DNA from: Coprinus comatus
Taxonomy: Eukaryota > Basidiomycota > Agaricomycetes > Agaricales > Agaricaceae
Length of the DNA: 64,000 bases
Direction: 5' to 3'
NCBI GenBank assembly: GCA_034638255.1
Contig: JAWPGT010000057.1
Span: 1-64,000 of the forward strand
The translations under genes and the position numbers were made by a program. This document shows positions 33,427-45,164 of this stretch, piece by piece. How positions within the stretch are numbered: position 1 is the first letter of the stretch; each line of letters begins with the position of its first letter. The notes beneath the pieces are model-generated. The model searched no databases, was not told the origin of the DNA, and saw nothing but the letters and a program-made list of their open reading frames with translations.

Positions 33427-35671
33427 CTACTGACCAGCCCATGCCTCCTTGATAACATCAGCAGCTCTTTCTGCAATGATATAAACAGGAGCAAGAGGAT
33501 GTCCAGCAGGGATGAAAGGCTACAAAGGATTGTTTTTTTTAATCAGTATCAAAGTAAAAAGTCTCGAAACATGAAAAAAAAAACTCACCCAAACGGAAGC
33601 ATCAACAATCCTAACACCTCTAACCTTCTTCAACAAAAGTTTTCCATCAACAACACCTTCACCATCAACATTACTCATTCTCGCAGTACAGAATGGATGT
33701 TTAATGGTAGTAGCCCAATGTGAAATGTACTCTATAATACCTTCATCCGTATCTGTATTAACGGAATCAATATAAGGACCTGTAACGTAATCATTCCAAG
33801 CATTTGCTGCTGTGAATCGTTTTGCGGCTTTTACTGAATGAATCATTGTTTGCATGTCGAATTCACTTGAGAGAAGTTTTGGATCAATTATTGGATGGGC
33901 GAATGGATCTTTGGATGCTAGTGACTACGTTGATGATTGAGAAGTAACTACCGGAAGTAGGAATTGGTTGTGATGTAGTGAAGAATCCGTTCTAATAAAT
34001 GATTAATTAGTTTTAATGTTGAACACATGCATGGTACAAATAACATACACCAAAGGCCAATTCAAAGTGAGGAGCTTTAGGACCAGGAGCTGGATCACCA
34101 TATTGAGCAAGGATTGGGGAGTCTTCTGGAAGACGGAAGAACGACCTATCAAATCGCATTACATATACGTAAGCATTGAAGGTTATAAAAAAGAGTAAAA
34201 CGATCAACTCACATATGGTTTGATACACCATTGGCAGCGAGACGACCTGAACCAGTTGCATAATATTCATCTAAACCAGCTTGCATAGCAGCACCACCGC
34301 GTAAGATTGAATCCATTGTATCGTTACTATTTGCAGTCCATTGGATAGGAAGTAATGGATGATCGATGAGATTTTTTCCGATTTCTGGATGGTCAACGAT
34401 AGTATTGATGCCAAGTGCTTCAAGTTCTTGACGAGGACCAATACCGGAGAGCATAAGAATTTGAGGAGTACCAAATGCGCCTGCCGATAAGATTATTTCT
34501 TTCTTGGCAAGGACAGTATAACGACGTGCTAGTGAAGAAATCATTTAGTGTCATACAGAAGAAGAGAGAAGACAACGTACAACGAGAGCTTCTTGCAAAT
34601 TCAACACCTCTGAAAACCGGAACAGTACCAACACGACCAGTTTGAATAAGTTTGGTAACTTGAGCATTATAAACCAAATCGATATTGTTACGAGTATCAA
34701 GAGCAGGAGTGAGGAATGCAGTAGCAGAGCTACTACGGAGATGACCACCAATGGTTGAGTGCATCCAAGCAATACCAAGAGGATTACCTGAATTCTGATC
34801 AGGATTGTAAGGGAATTCGGAAAGTTCTTGAGTGGTAGCTAAAACACGATCATCGATGTCGGTTGGGAATCCAGGAAGACTTGTCAAGATAGGTCCATCT
34901 GTTCCATGAAGTTCTGGTATGTATTGACCAGTTTCGTCGTGACCGTCGTTGGGAGGTACGTGTTTCTCATTCTACCTCAAATTGTCAACTAAGGATTGAA
35001 AATAGAGGGGTCATGTGTGCGTACCTTTAGAGCATATGGGAATATATTTTCCCAATTCCAACTATCATCACCAGCAGCCTCAGCAAATTTGTCGTAATCA
35101 TCAGAGGAGCAACGAGTGTAAACCATATAATCTAGGTAAATCGATTAATTGGAGGGGTTTCCGAAGAAGAGGGCCAAGACGTACTAGTTGAGCTACTACC
35201 ACCCAGAACATATCCACGTGGGAAGGGAATTAATTGGTTACCAATGGCTGGTTGAGGAACGGTGGTATAGTTCCAGTCAAAAGAAGTACCGGGGGATGCG
35301 GTTGGTGCAAGGAAAGGAATCTTGATGAGTTCAGATTGGAAGCCTTCGTTGCTAAAAAAAGATCAGAGTTAGTTAGTGGCTTTAATAAGAGATTAGGAAA
35401 ATTGTATACCTCCTTCCAGCCTCAATAACGAGCACCCTACGATTGCGGTCCTCAGCAAGTCGAGCCGCAATGACATTTCCAGAAGTTCCAGCTGAAGGTA
35501 AATGATGATATGAGTGATTATTTCTGACTATTGATGGTGTGACATACCACCAACGACGACATAGTCATATGTCTTCCAAGGTGGAAGTTTGCTAGGATCG
35601 TTATAAATAGCAGCAAATGCTGAAGTCGAGACGAAGGCAAGGAGTGCCGCAAAGGAAGATGCGAGGCGCAT
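33427..35671 (-). CDS. Secreted GMC oxidoreductase (aryl-alcohol oxidase-like), probable frameshift
   Basis: Exons 35671-35548, 35491-35410, 35351-35185, 35131-35025, 34971-34581, 34528-34213, 34145-34049, 33991-33589 and 33519-33427. A signal peptide ([20 protein letters not shown]) is followed by the FAD-binding motif [19 protein letters not shown]. Next come [20 protein letters not shown] (GMC signature 1) and [24 protein letters not shown] (signature 2). The C-terminus has HPFCTARMS and [20 protein letters not shown], which hold the two active-site His positions. Such enzymes oxidise alcohols or sugars and release H2O2 outside the cell. All exon phases fit except in exon 8: NVVTS and LASKDP lie in different frames near 33915. 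The usual 7-10 residues between them are missing, so a small deletion or a sequence error probably disrupts this copy. A TATAAAAG box lies at 35734-35727. Confidence 0.82.
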
Positions 35672-35726
35672 TTGAGGCAACTGGTAGCTCGATGTGAAGC
35701 TGAGTATTTGAGAACAAAGCCTGTGG

Positions 35727-35734
35727 CTTTTATA
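35727..35734 (-). promoter_or_regulatory. TATA box of the GMC oxidoreductase gene
   Basis: TATAAAAG on the minus strand, 56-63 nt upstream of the signal-peptide ATG at 35671. This position also argues against using the upstream ATG at 35743, which lies before the box. Confidence 0.6.
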
Positions 35735-36253
35735 GTTGGCCAACGATTATTCAGGGACATCTTATCGTTAAGTTTTTGCATAGAGCAGCAAGTCTCGACA
35801 TGAGCTAGACCATGATTATCCTGTCAGTCAAACGCGTACCGGGGCGTATAGATGAGACTTACCGCGTTTTCCGCGTTGATGGCATATGGGTCGTATCCAC
35901 AGTTGACCGACGTGTTTTTCAGATATTTTCTTCTGAAGAAAGTGCCAAGTAGATGTGTATGAATATTATCAATAGCATCGATATTCAGTAAGCTCAAGTC
36001 ATTATTTCCCAGTTTGAGCGAGTAGAAGGCATTAGCAAGTTGAATATCCGCAAGTAGAAGCGCTGAAACAGTGTAAGAGATCGACGACGAGAACCCCGAA
36101 AGGCCTGAGTTCTGGTGATCCGAGACAGAGTATGAGAGGATCAAGGAACCAGTATACTCGGTGCAGGACGTTGAGCAAATGTTAAGAACTAGGCAGTTCG
36201 AGGCTCTATGCGAGGTGAATTTGTGTGACGTTTCGTGTGATGTGACACCCCGT
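35735..36253. other. Divergent intergenic region between GMC gene and hydrolase gene
   Basis: About 500 bp between two divergent genes. A 163-codon minus-strand frame (35824-36315) overlaps the first exon of the hydrolase and has no motif I recognise. I regard it as chance. Confidence 0.45.
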
Positions 36254-37491
36254 ATGTCTTCCGCCAACAAGTTGAAGTTGGTATCTGTCCTCAGAAATGC
36301 AGCAAGGCACAACACTCAACTCCGAGGGTTGTCAACCCTCCCACACCCACCTGGTCCCGCAACTATTGCCTCCATTGCTCTTGGCTTGCCCCTCGCGCTC
36401 TGGACCTACAAAGTAAGGCGCCAACACCCTTGAATGTTTCAACTTAGATTACATTTGAATCATTCTCAATATTAATCAGTGTTGTATGATGGTCATCTTT
36501 CAACGGCGCATTATCTACATGGGTACGGCTGTGCATTAGAAACCCTAACAGTCTCTCTGACCTCAACTCAGGCTATGCTCCTCTTGGAGCCCGCAAGGAC
36601 CAACTCGAAGATGTCCCAAGCCAATTTCTCCATGGGTTACACTGTCGAGAAATACAAGTCGAGAGTGAAATCAACACGAGGCTAGCAGGCATTCTAATCC
36701 ATCGGAATGACGTGACTGAAGATACCCTGGATACAATCATCATCTATTTTCAAGGTGTGCCTTGCGCTTAAATCCACGACAGAACTTCTCAAAGTTTTGA
36801 TATAATAGGCAATGCTGGAAACACACTACACCGTATCCCTGTCTTTTAGCAATTATTACGATCATTACCCACATCCCAAGGGTTTCGCGTTGGTGTTCTA
36901 GCTGTCGCACCCCGATCCTATTGGAAATCCACTCACCGCCGTCCGACTCAGGCCGGTATCACCCGAGACTATATCGCCATAATCAATTATGCCCTCCAAC
37001 ACTATTCCAAAGCTCGGATCATACTCTATGGTCATTCTCTTGGAGGAGCTGCTGCAATTTGTACCTTGGATCACCTAGGGAAAGTACCACTGGTGTCGGA
37101 AACGGAGCGCATCCGCGGTTTAGTTTTAGAAAACCCATTTGCCTCAATCCCAGGCATGGTGCGTGCGTTATACCCACAGAAGTGGTTGCCTTACAGGTAC
37201 ATTGCTCCCCTGGCATTCGATAAATGGGATGCCGTACGCCCATTATACCCCACTACCAATATGAACGACACCATTTTAGGACGATTGAAGGAGAATATGC
37301 TTGTTGTGATCAGTGAACATGACGAAATTGTACCAACGGAAATGGGGAACATGATCTTCGAAATGGCAACTCAGGGTGATGCTAACAGTGACACGAGAAG
37401 AGTCATCATCAATGGGGCTCTCCACGAGAATGCTTGGACGAAGAAAGGGTGGGCGGATGAAATGAAAAGATACATCCAACAATTACATTGA
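36254..37491 (+). CDS. Alpha/beta hydrolase (ABHD13/Bem46-like) with an in-frame TAG
   Basis: Exons 36254-36412, 36480-36522, 36572-36754 and 36809-37491 join in one phase over 356 codons. A hydrophobic N-terminal segment (residues about 37-52, TIASIALGLPLALWTYK) suggests membrane anchoring. IIIYFQGNAGN carries the oxyanion-hole residues, ILYGHSLGGAAA the nucleophile Ser, and VISEHDEIVP and GALHENAW the catalytic Asp and His. The family members are serine hydrolases of endomembranes with poorly known substrates. Codon 142 is TAG (36847-36849), set between conserved HRIPVF and QLLRSLP segments. It is followed by CAA TTA, giving exactly the TAG-CAA-TTA context of efficient stop-codon readthrough. 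All residues on both sides are well preserved. A recent nonsense mutation or a sequencing error are the alternatives; no intron fits. Confidence 0.82.
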
Positions 37492-37807
37492 GTTGGACAG
37501 ATTCTCTCACGACATTCTATAACGATTCTCAAATGTGCCATCCCCAGCTGCAAGCGGGAAGTATCTCGCTCCTTTCCTACTATACATCAATCCTTTCCAT
37601 GTACACCACACAAAAACCACACGTTCATTACTCCTCGCCAAGGTTCTTGTTCCTGTCATACGGAGGGCAACATATGCAAAGTGTCCATCATCTTCGTTTC
37701 TCCAAGATCCTACCGAATTCTTAGGTTTTTCTCAGCCGCATCAATCACTATTTAAGCGATAGTAAAAAAAAATCAAAGCCCCCAGTTCAAACTCGGGGTT
37801 CATCACC

Positions 37808-39395
37808 ATGAAACTCTTTGCACTCTTGCTCGCCTCTCTTCCACTGTTTACGTTCGCGACCTTCCAACCCGATGGAGTACCATTCCTTGCACCGGTCACT
37901 GTTGGGTCTGGCCTCAGCGCATCCGTGATCTTTTCCAACCTTACAGCTCCTCGTGGTATCACATTCGACTCCGAGCAAAATCTTCTCGTCATCGAGAGAG
38001 GATTTGGCGTAACAGCTTTTTCACGGGTTGCATCACCCATCGCTGGATGGGAACGTACTGTGGTGGTCTCAAACACAGGATTGACCCAAGGAATTCAGGT
38101 AGATGGGGAAAGGCTCTACGTTAGCACAGCCGGGGAGGTCCTTGTCTATAAATATAATCCAATCACCAAAACTGCGTCTTTAACTTCCACTACACTCATT
38201 TCTGGTGTACCAGCTGATGGCGGTAAATAACATAATGCTTCTGAATGATGGTATACATTACTCATTTTAACTTCTCCATTAGAACTTACTACCCATACTC
38301 TCGAGCTCGAACGAGGTAGCACTGGTGTTGTTACCGCTATCCTTGTCGCAAGTGGACCCTTGACAAACATCGACATCACCGCTCGTAACCCAGCTTCAGG
38401 TCGTTCGCAAATCAGACGATTCCCTATAATCTTAACTTCTACAGTTCCGTTATTGTGGTCAAATGGACAAGTGATCGCTTACGGCATTCGCAACCCCGCT
38501 GGTTTCGCATTCGAATCAGGTCCCAGTATTGGTCCTCCAAATCAGAGGAAATTATATGTTGTTGAGAACGGAGCTTCGATTGACGAGGTTACCGGAATTA
38601 CTCCAGCATTTGCCAATGATAACCCAGCTGATGAATTGGAACTTGTCACTTACAGCACGAGTTCATCTAGTACTCTTCTTCCTCGGTCTTATGGTTTCCC
38701 CGATTGTACGACTATCTGGAATCCTAATGCTGATCCTGTTGGCGCACCTCAGTATACTACTTTTACTCGAGGTGATCAGTTTAGTTTGAATTTGGATGCT
38801 ACGCATGATGATGCTTGGTGTCAAGTTAAATCTAATAATCAACCTCCGGCTTTCAATTTCCAGGTAAGACTATTATTCGTTTTCGTATGTTTGATTTTTT
38901 TTTTCATTAATTTGGTTGAATTGAATAGGCTCATTCTGTACCTTTGGATATCAAATTCTATCAACCGAACGCACTGTCTAGTATTAAATCTATCCCAACA
39001 GAGTGGGCGAATGACGCATTTGTTTCTTTCCGTGGTTCTTTTAATAGAAGTCCACCTACAGGATATGGTGTCGTACGGTGAGTAAAAATCACAAAAAGAA
39101 TGTAATGGGATCCCAAACTGAGGTTTGAATTTATATTTAGCGTACCAACACCTTTGTCGGGTACCGATTTAGGCTCTGCATTGGGATATTACTTTTTAAT
39201 CCAAGCTACGGATTTGAAATCATGCCCTGGAAAATGTATTCGTCCTGTAGGTTTGGCGTTTGGCGCTGATAATAGGTTATATGTTTCTAGCGATTCCAGT
39301 CGTGAGGTATGTTGCATACAAAGTTCGGTTCCCAATGAAATTTTCGTCTCTGATATCATTTTGTGTAGCTTTTTGTTATTGAAGCAAGTGCTTGA
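37808..39395 (+). CDS. Secreted glucose/L-sorbosone dehydrogenase-like beta-propeller protein
   Basis: Five exons (37808-38222, 38283-38863, 38929-39077, 39141-39306, 39369-39395) give 445 aa. A signal peptide (MKLFALLLASLPLFTFA) is followed by a repeated-blade pattern. APRGITFDSEQNLLVIERG, the segment YGIRNPAGFAF, the acidic segment NPADELELV and the final RPVGLAFGADNRLYVSSDS are typical of the fungal sorbosone/glucose dehydrogenase propeller group. Bacterial relatives use PQQ to oxidise sugars. Agaricomycetes have related pyranose dehydrogenases with PQQ, often fused to other domains. This protein is a stand-alone domain, and cofactor use is not proven. There are several possible N-glycosylation sites (for example NLT). 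It lies 316 bp downstream of the hydrolase gene in the same direction. A TATTTAAG-like box lies about 55 nt before the ATG. Confidence 0.85.
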
Positions 39396-40116
39396 ACTTA
39401 AAGTTTAATGTGTACATATCAAGTGCATATGGTTTGACATCAAATTTGCTAGTACATATTTGTTAGTTATGTAAACCTGGAAAATCCTCCTCGTTATTTC
39501 CGTCACCATAAGAGGAGTTAGAGGATTTTTGGATGATTAAGTTTTCTCAGTGCAAATTCGATCCAGCCTCGGCCTCATGGGGATCACGATGTGATTCGTT
39601 CCCGAGCGATTCCCAGGCTACCTCGGTTGTCGGCATCATGCGCATGACATGAGACGGTTACCAATGAGACCGGGAAGCCTCCAAATCAATATTCACTAGC
39701 ATAGGACTTCCAAGGTGACTTGTTCATGGATGAGATATCAAAGTATTGGGTGTAAGAGGCATATGCCAGAGTGAACGTACCTACAGAGACCCATATATCC
39801 CCACGAATGTGATGGGGAGAGCTTAGCAAAGACCATTCCCACCAAATCATCAATTTGTCAATTTGTCAGTGGTCAGCAAACCCTTTCAGGGCTTCACGGG
39901 CGTTTGTTGCCACGTCGGCTCAACAACTTAACGCTCTAACTTGCGTTGACCTCTAACCACTATCATCACACCCGTAAGTCGACCAGAAGCACTTCTTTCA
40001 TCTCTTTGACCGTTTTACTATCCATAGCCCAATTTTGTAACCACACCGCTCGTTTTTGTTACTGCCGCAGCCTACAACCACCACCAATACTCCCCCTCAT
40101 TGTCCTCTCCCTCATC
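39396..40116. other. Intergenic region
   Basis: No supported gene. The frame upstream of 40117 can be read from 39946, but the added N-terminus (His/Ser/Pro-rich with a Cys-rich stretch) looks non-coding. Confidence 0.45.
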
Positions 40117-40464
40117 ATGCCGTACTACTGTGCAGGTTACACGATAACCTCGTACCAGGTCTTCGACCTCGCCTATTCACTAACCAAAAAGACCAAACGC
40201 GAAACCGACAATATGGACGTCGTCATGGCTTGGGAAATCGCGTTTGACGAACTTTACACCAAATATTCTATCGACTTTCAACTTATTGAAGACCCAGGAG
40301 AGGATTTGATTCTTATTGTCTGCCTCGAATCAGAGACAGAAGAACTTCATACACGCGACCTCCTCAATTGTCGAGTTGCCACCCATGTTAGGACATACCT
40401 CGAGAGAGCTAGTCTAAAGCCTTACAAGGCTCATGTCGCGGTTTACGATTCTTACCCTGGTTAA
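40117..40464 (+). CDS. Small intronless protein of unknown function
   Basis: A 115-aa frame starting MPYYCAGYTIT and ending AVYDSYPG. It is acidic in the middle (LIEDPGEDLILIVCLESETEEL) and looks like a compact soluble domain with alternating strands and helices. No signal peptide or membrane segment is seen from this start. I do not recognise the family. The start at 40117 is chosen because the upstream extension to 39946 is compositionally poor. Codon use is regular and no stop interrupts it, which favours a real gene, but there is no homology support here. Confidence 0.5.
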   Translation: MPYYCAGYTITSYQVFDLAYSLTKKTKRETDNMDVVMAWEIAFDELYTKYSIDFQLIEDPGEDLILIVCLESETEELHTRDLLNCRVATHVRTYLERASLKPYKAHVAVYDSYPG

Positions 40465-41805
40465 TTCATCATCTGGCATATTACCTCCCTTGCTTCAAAG
40501 CACGACGTATCTCTTGTTCGGAAGGATAGTTAAAACTTCTTATTTATCCCTCCCTCCCCTCCACAATCCGTAATCCCCATTTTGTATCGTTGTCCCTGCG
40601 TCGGATCATTCGTACTCGTTGTTTGTTCCATTCGTCATAACTACGTCTTGTTCGTCTGCTTTGCGTTCTTTCCTTTTTTTTCTTTCTTTCTTTTGGTCCC
40701 TTTATGATACCATTTTTCAATCAAATTTGTTTTCAATCATGTTCATAATTTGTGATGTTTTCTGCAGAAAAAGAAAGGCTATCTTGACTAATGAAATACC
40801 TATTATTTACATCAACATATCATTATATCCCAATATATAAGTAATCCGTCTACAATAACCTCCGACACAGTTTAGATTTTGTTTTTATGCATGTGTCCGA
40901 TTGAAAATGTTTTATACTGGTTCCCACTGTACATATGGCCAGCATGATGAGGTCTTGATTTTTCTTTTCCCGCTCGAGAAACACCCTGATGCACTTGGTA
41001 CCTTGGCGGCAAAGGGCAATGTGTCAATCTCTTCCCTCGGGTGGAAAGAAGATCAAATCAATATGGTAGGTGATCGATTGATCTTCGTCCGATTATAACA
41101 CGGACAGTCATAACTCATAAGAAGATATATAAACCTATTGGGAAACCCCATACTAAGGTTTTTCACTAAGATGACTTTGTTAATCCGGAGGCAAGTCCGA
41201 CAGTCCAATGTTCGTTAATACTCTATACTACTACGAATATGGTCCCAAGGATAGAAATAAATCCAAATAAAATGCACATTATACAGTATACTCAGAAATA
41301 GGTCGTTGTGTTGTCTGTTACTAACTGTTGATTTCTGTAATTCGGACGGCAGAGAGCTTGTATGCAATTAACCTATGTACTTAGTATACTAGTGGAGGAG
41401 TTTTTTTTATGTTGTAAAGATGTTTTTGTGTATGTAATTCATTTTCTTTCTTGTTCAATTCTGGTAAGAATAAATGTCAAAAATCGGTGGTTTCAACAGC
41501 TGGACTACAGATTCATTAGGATAGGTACTACAACCTTCAGGATCCAATGTTCAACAAGAGTTAATCACATAACTCTACTCCAAAAACGACTTTACATGAA
41601 TTAACAGATGTTTTGTAAAATCTTCAAAAATGGCTGTGTTCCGTAACATACAGATTATAGCCGACCATCACAACGTAACACAACTCGATCTCTCAAAACA
41701 GAGATTCTTTAACCTATTACTTTGTCTTAAAGTGACCTCCTTTTGCCACCTAGGTGATTTAGACTTGTATCAATGACTCTTTGTGCATTGAACATGATCA
41801 TAGAT
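40465..41805. other. Intergenic region
   Basis: About 1.3 kb of AT-rich sequence without recognisable coding, tRNA or repeat structure. Short frames at 40619-40840, 40901-41098 and 41362-41604 have no motif. Confidence 0.5.
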
Positions 41806-42638
41806 TTATGCATTAATAGAATGAACAGTTGGAGTCAAGTACCCTTCCATTCTTTCCAACAAGTTTGACCATCTCCTATTATTCCAACTTGCAATCGCCT
41901 TCCACTCTTCACCATCTTCTCCTAGAACCAACTGGAGGGTAAGGAAAATGCCTGCAACAGCAAAGTCTACAAATACAGGATTTTCTCCCATGAGGAAAGG
42001 ACCTGAACTCTTGCGATAGAAGCTATCAAATATATCGCAAACAGCGCTTGCTTTGTTGAATGCTTTGATGTGTTCTTCACCGGTTGGTTCGAGATCCGCC
42101 AACGGCTTTCCAAAGTCTTCAGTACGTGTGCGAGTATAGTACTCAGCACTTCGGGGGTTTAATAAAGCAGGAATTCTCGGTAAAATGATAGGAAAGAGGT
42201 CTATTAACGCGTAATTGAACTGGTGATAGAATGCTGCTTGTAATGCTTCAGATCCTTCTGGAAACACCTTGGGCGTATCGGGATATGCTTTGTCTAGGTA
42301 GATAGCAATCTTCTCGGAGTCGGAGAGACGTGTGTCAGTGGAATTATCGATTATGGATGGGCAGGTGTAGAGGGGATGGCCTTGTCTGGTGCCACTGGGA
42401 GGAATTCCAAGCTTCTTGAACTCTTCCTCAATATCAGGAACCTCGAGCCTAATTGTCTGGTATGGAATCCCTTTATATCCCATAACGTACCTGATTCAAG
42501 ATGAAGTCAGAAGTCAGAACCGGCATGATATTCAAGATCATTAGGCCAATTGGCGGGTAATAACACGTACTTCGCTTTGAACACATTAGAAGATAATGTG
42601 TCAATACGGGGTAGAAAGAGATCGTAGAGAGTGATCAT
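41806..42638 (-). CDS. Etherase-like glutathione S-transferase, copy 1
   Basis: Two exons (42638-42571, 42490-41806) give 250 aa. The N-terminus MITLYDLFLPRIDT...FKAKY is the first strand and helix of the thioredoxin fold. GHPLYTCPSIID and SDSEKIAIYLDKAYPDTP form the glutathione-site end of that fold, and the C-terminal half is all-helical with the SSGPFLMGE-PVFVDFAVAG signature. This matches the fungal etherase-related class (GSTFuA type), cytosolic enzymes that handle lignin-derived or plant phenolics. The intron after codon 23 is in the same place and phase as in two paralogues (43098-43913 and 60987-61826). It is the most divergent of the three. A TATATATA tract lies about 65-75 nt upstream of the ATG. 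Confidence 0.87.
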
Positions 42639-43097
42639 AGTATGAGTTGGAGGTTACACGGTAGTAGAGGAATTGGTAGTGCATACGTCAGCTTAACGCC
42701 AACATATATATATTCTTCCAGAGAGTGCAAGCGTGACGATCGTGATTTCTAATTCACGTTCTTCCCAAGATTATGATTACAAACCTCGCTGATATACTAT
42801 ATCCTTATACCCTCTGAATCGGCCTTCAGGGATGAACGTCGGAGATTACGCATTTTTATTTGGCACCCCAACTCAGAGTGGGAAGATCCCGTTGATCACT
42901 ACAAGCTAGACCTTCAAGAAAACAGCCACGACTCTTATGACTCAAGAGTCTTATCTGGCGAGAATGATGATAGAAAAGAGTCGGGCCTTGGCTTCGTCTA
43001 TTATCTTCAAATCTTATGTCAACCACAAGCCAACCAAAGGCTGTTGGATGTCACAAATCCACCAACAAATCTACATAAGAATATACTATCATTTCTC
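42639..43097. other. Spacer between two glutathione transferase genes
   Basis: Holds the promoter of the 41806-42638 gene (TATATATA near 42702-42711, read on the minus strand). I see no gene in it. Confidence 0.5.
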
Positions 43098-43913
43098 TCA
43101 TTGAGTTGAATACACCTCCAACTTTTCCAACAAATCACCCCATCTCCCATTATGCCATTCTTTGCTCAAAAGCTTCCACTCGGCGCTATCTTTTCCAAGT
43201 AGTACCCTGATACAATGAAACAAAGACACAACAACGAAGTCGGAAAATACGGGGGTGTCTCCTAGAAGGAATGGACCCGAACTCTTGTTGTAGAAGCTAT
43301 CGAAAGCATCGAAAGCGGCCTTGGCTTGCTTGAAAGCTTCAACACGTGCGTCTCCCAATGGCTCGAAATCAGCCAACGGCAGACCAAAGAATTCACTTCG
43401 AGTTCGAGTAAAATATTCGGCACTGGGCGGCCTCAGAACCGAAGGAACCCTAGGCAATATAATTGGCCACAAGGGATTAACTGCTTCGTTAAATTGATGA
43501 TAGAATGCTGCTTGGAGTGCTTCTGATCCAGGAGGGAATAGACGAGGAGTGTCGGGATATGTTTTATCGAGGTATTCAGCGATTTTGTAGGAATCGCTGA
43601 TCCGTGCGCCTGTACTATCGTCGGTGATTGACGGACTTGTGTAAGTTACGATCCCAGTCTTGATGTCTGTCGTAGGAGGAATTCCGAGCTTCTTGAATTC
43701 TCCTTGAAGCTCTGTATACTCGAGCCTAACGGTTTTGTATGGTAGTTTTTTGAATCCTAGAGAATATCTATCATAATGTCAGAGTCTTGTAAGCCCTAAC
43801 TTCTAATTGCGATGGAGGTATTGATATCCTGGGACTTACTTGGTTTTAAAGGGGTTGAGAGACCAGGTGTCAACGGGATCTTTTGCAACGAGGTCGTAAA
43901 ATGTAATGGTCAT
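43098..43913 (-). CDS. Etherase-like glutathione S-transferase, copy 2
   Basis: Two exons (43913-43840, 43767-43098) give 247 aa starting MTITFYDLVAKD. The internal parts GIVTYTSPSITDD, SDSYKIAEYLDKTYPDTP and SSGPFLLGDTPVFSDFVVVS place it in the same etherase-related glutathione transferase class. It is far closer to the copy at 60987-61826 than to its tandem neighbour at 41806, sharing nearly all of the first 55 residues with the distant copy. TATATAAGG (43979-43971, minus strand) lies about 60 nt before the ATG. Cytosolic conjugation or ether cleavage of aromatic compounds is the likely role, from family knowledge. Confidence 0.87.
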
Positions 43914-43970
43914 ATTGGTAACAAAGTTATTGGATGAGAGAACGATCTCGCTAGTATGATATGTGACTAT

Positions 43971-43979
43971 CCTTATATA
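43971..43979 (-). promoter_or_regulatory. TATA box of glutathione transferase copy 2
   Basis: TATATAAGG on the minus strand, about 60 nt upstream of the ATG at 43913. The spacing resembles that of the TATATAAA box before copy 3. Confidence 0.6.
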
Positions 43980-44392
43980 TTACTCTCATCTAGACCCCTG
44001 TGGAAATGGAATAGCAATCTCCCAGGCGATGACGATGATTACAAAGTTCTTCGACAAGATTGTCAGCAACTTACTAAGTATCTTTTCAAATTGTATGAGC
44101 TAGGGTAGATCAACACAACTGCGGACCAATAGAAGGTGCTGCATTTGTAATTGGATTAATCACAGCCTTGTATCGATCATGCTCCACGAGGATGACCCTC
44201 GATCGCACGCCAAGAGACGAGGACAAGCTTGTATATATATACAATCCAGCTACAACCATCCCCATTCTCCCACTCCAGCAGCGTAAGTAAACTCCAAATT
44301 CGGAGTTATTCTGTATAATAGGTACACTTTCAAGAGCTCTTCTCGGGAGATGCTTCGTGGACAGGAACCGAAGCAGATTGACCTTTCGATTC

Positions 44393-45164
44393 AGGCAAAT
44401 TCACCTAGGTTACTGATTTGATTTGACGGAGACTTCACCGTCATCCAATTGTGGGGGAAGGCAGATGGCTAGAGGAGGACGTGAGTCACACGAGTGACGC
44501 GACGTCAGCAACCGTGACATGATCTCCTTTCAAAATTCTTTTCTTTTCTTTCATTTCGTTTCATTTCTTTTTTTTTCTTTCTTTTCTTCTTCGTTTCTTT
44601 TACTTTACGTCGTTCTCTTTAATGTCCGTTATCCCTAACTTGTTTTGACTACTTCAAAGGGGGAAACCCTGCCCATCAAGGGTGTTTTTAGCTACATTTT
44701 CGTCCTTTTTGCTCATTTTCTTTTACATACAAGTTTCGGAGACTCATGTTCACCTTCAGCTTAATTACATACAATCGTATCTTATATACGGGCAATGCCC
44801 TTTAATGCAAAACCGGTCTTTTTTCCCCAACGTTCACTTAAAAAGTCCAGTCTTTAATTTATTTTCACCTTCTTCCATTTTCATTACTTTGGCAACTCTC
44901 ATCTAGTACCGAACTCATCCCCACACAATTAATCGAGTATAGTAGATTCAGTTGATGGTTTTGATTCATTAGATTAATTTGATTTACCTGATTAAATCAG
45001 ACTAATTTGATTTTTCAAAGTTGATTATGTTGGTTTTATTGAGACCAAACTTGCTTAAAGTCCGATTAATCCAATTAGATTCAGTTGATTTTTTAACTTA
45101 AGGAAGCAACATCAATTTAAATTAAGTAAGAATAATTTACTACATAATATAACCATGTAAATAG
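44393..45164. other. KDZ-2 left non-coding arm
   Basis: Pyrimidine-rich (44520-44600) then GATT/AATC-rich sequence (44930-45090) with many short inverted GATTAATC-type words. No gene is supported. The GATT-rich part resembles, inverted, the right arm at 53080-53240. Confidence 0.45.

Noticed and set aside
35824..36315. 163-codon minus-strand frame
   Set aside because: It overlaps the start of the well-supported hydrolase gene and the divergent promoter, and has no motif.
36809..36850. An intron that would remove the TAG in the hydrolase
   Set aside because: The only acceptor after the TAG would remove the oxyanion-hole segment FQGNAGN, and a 17-nt intron (GTATCC...TTTTAG) is too short.
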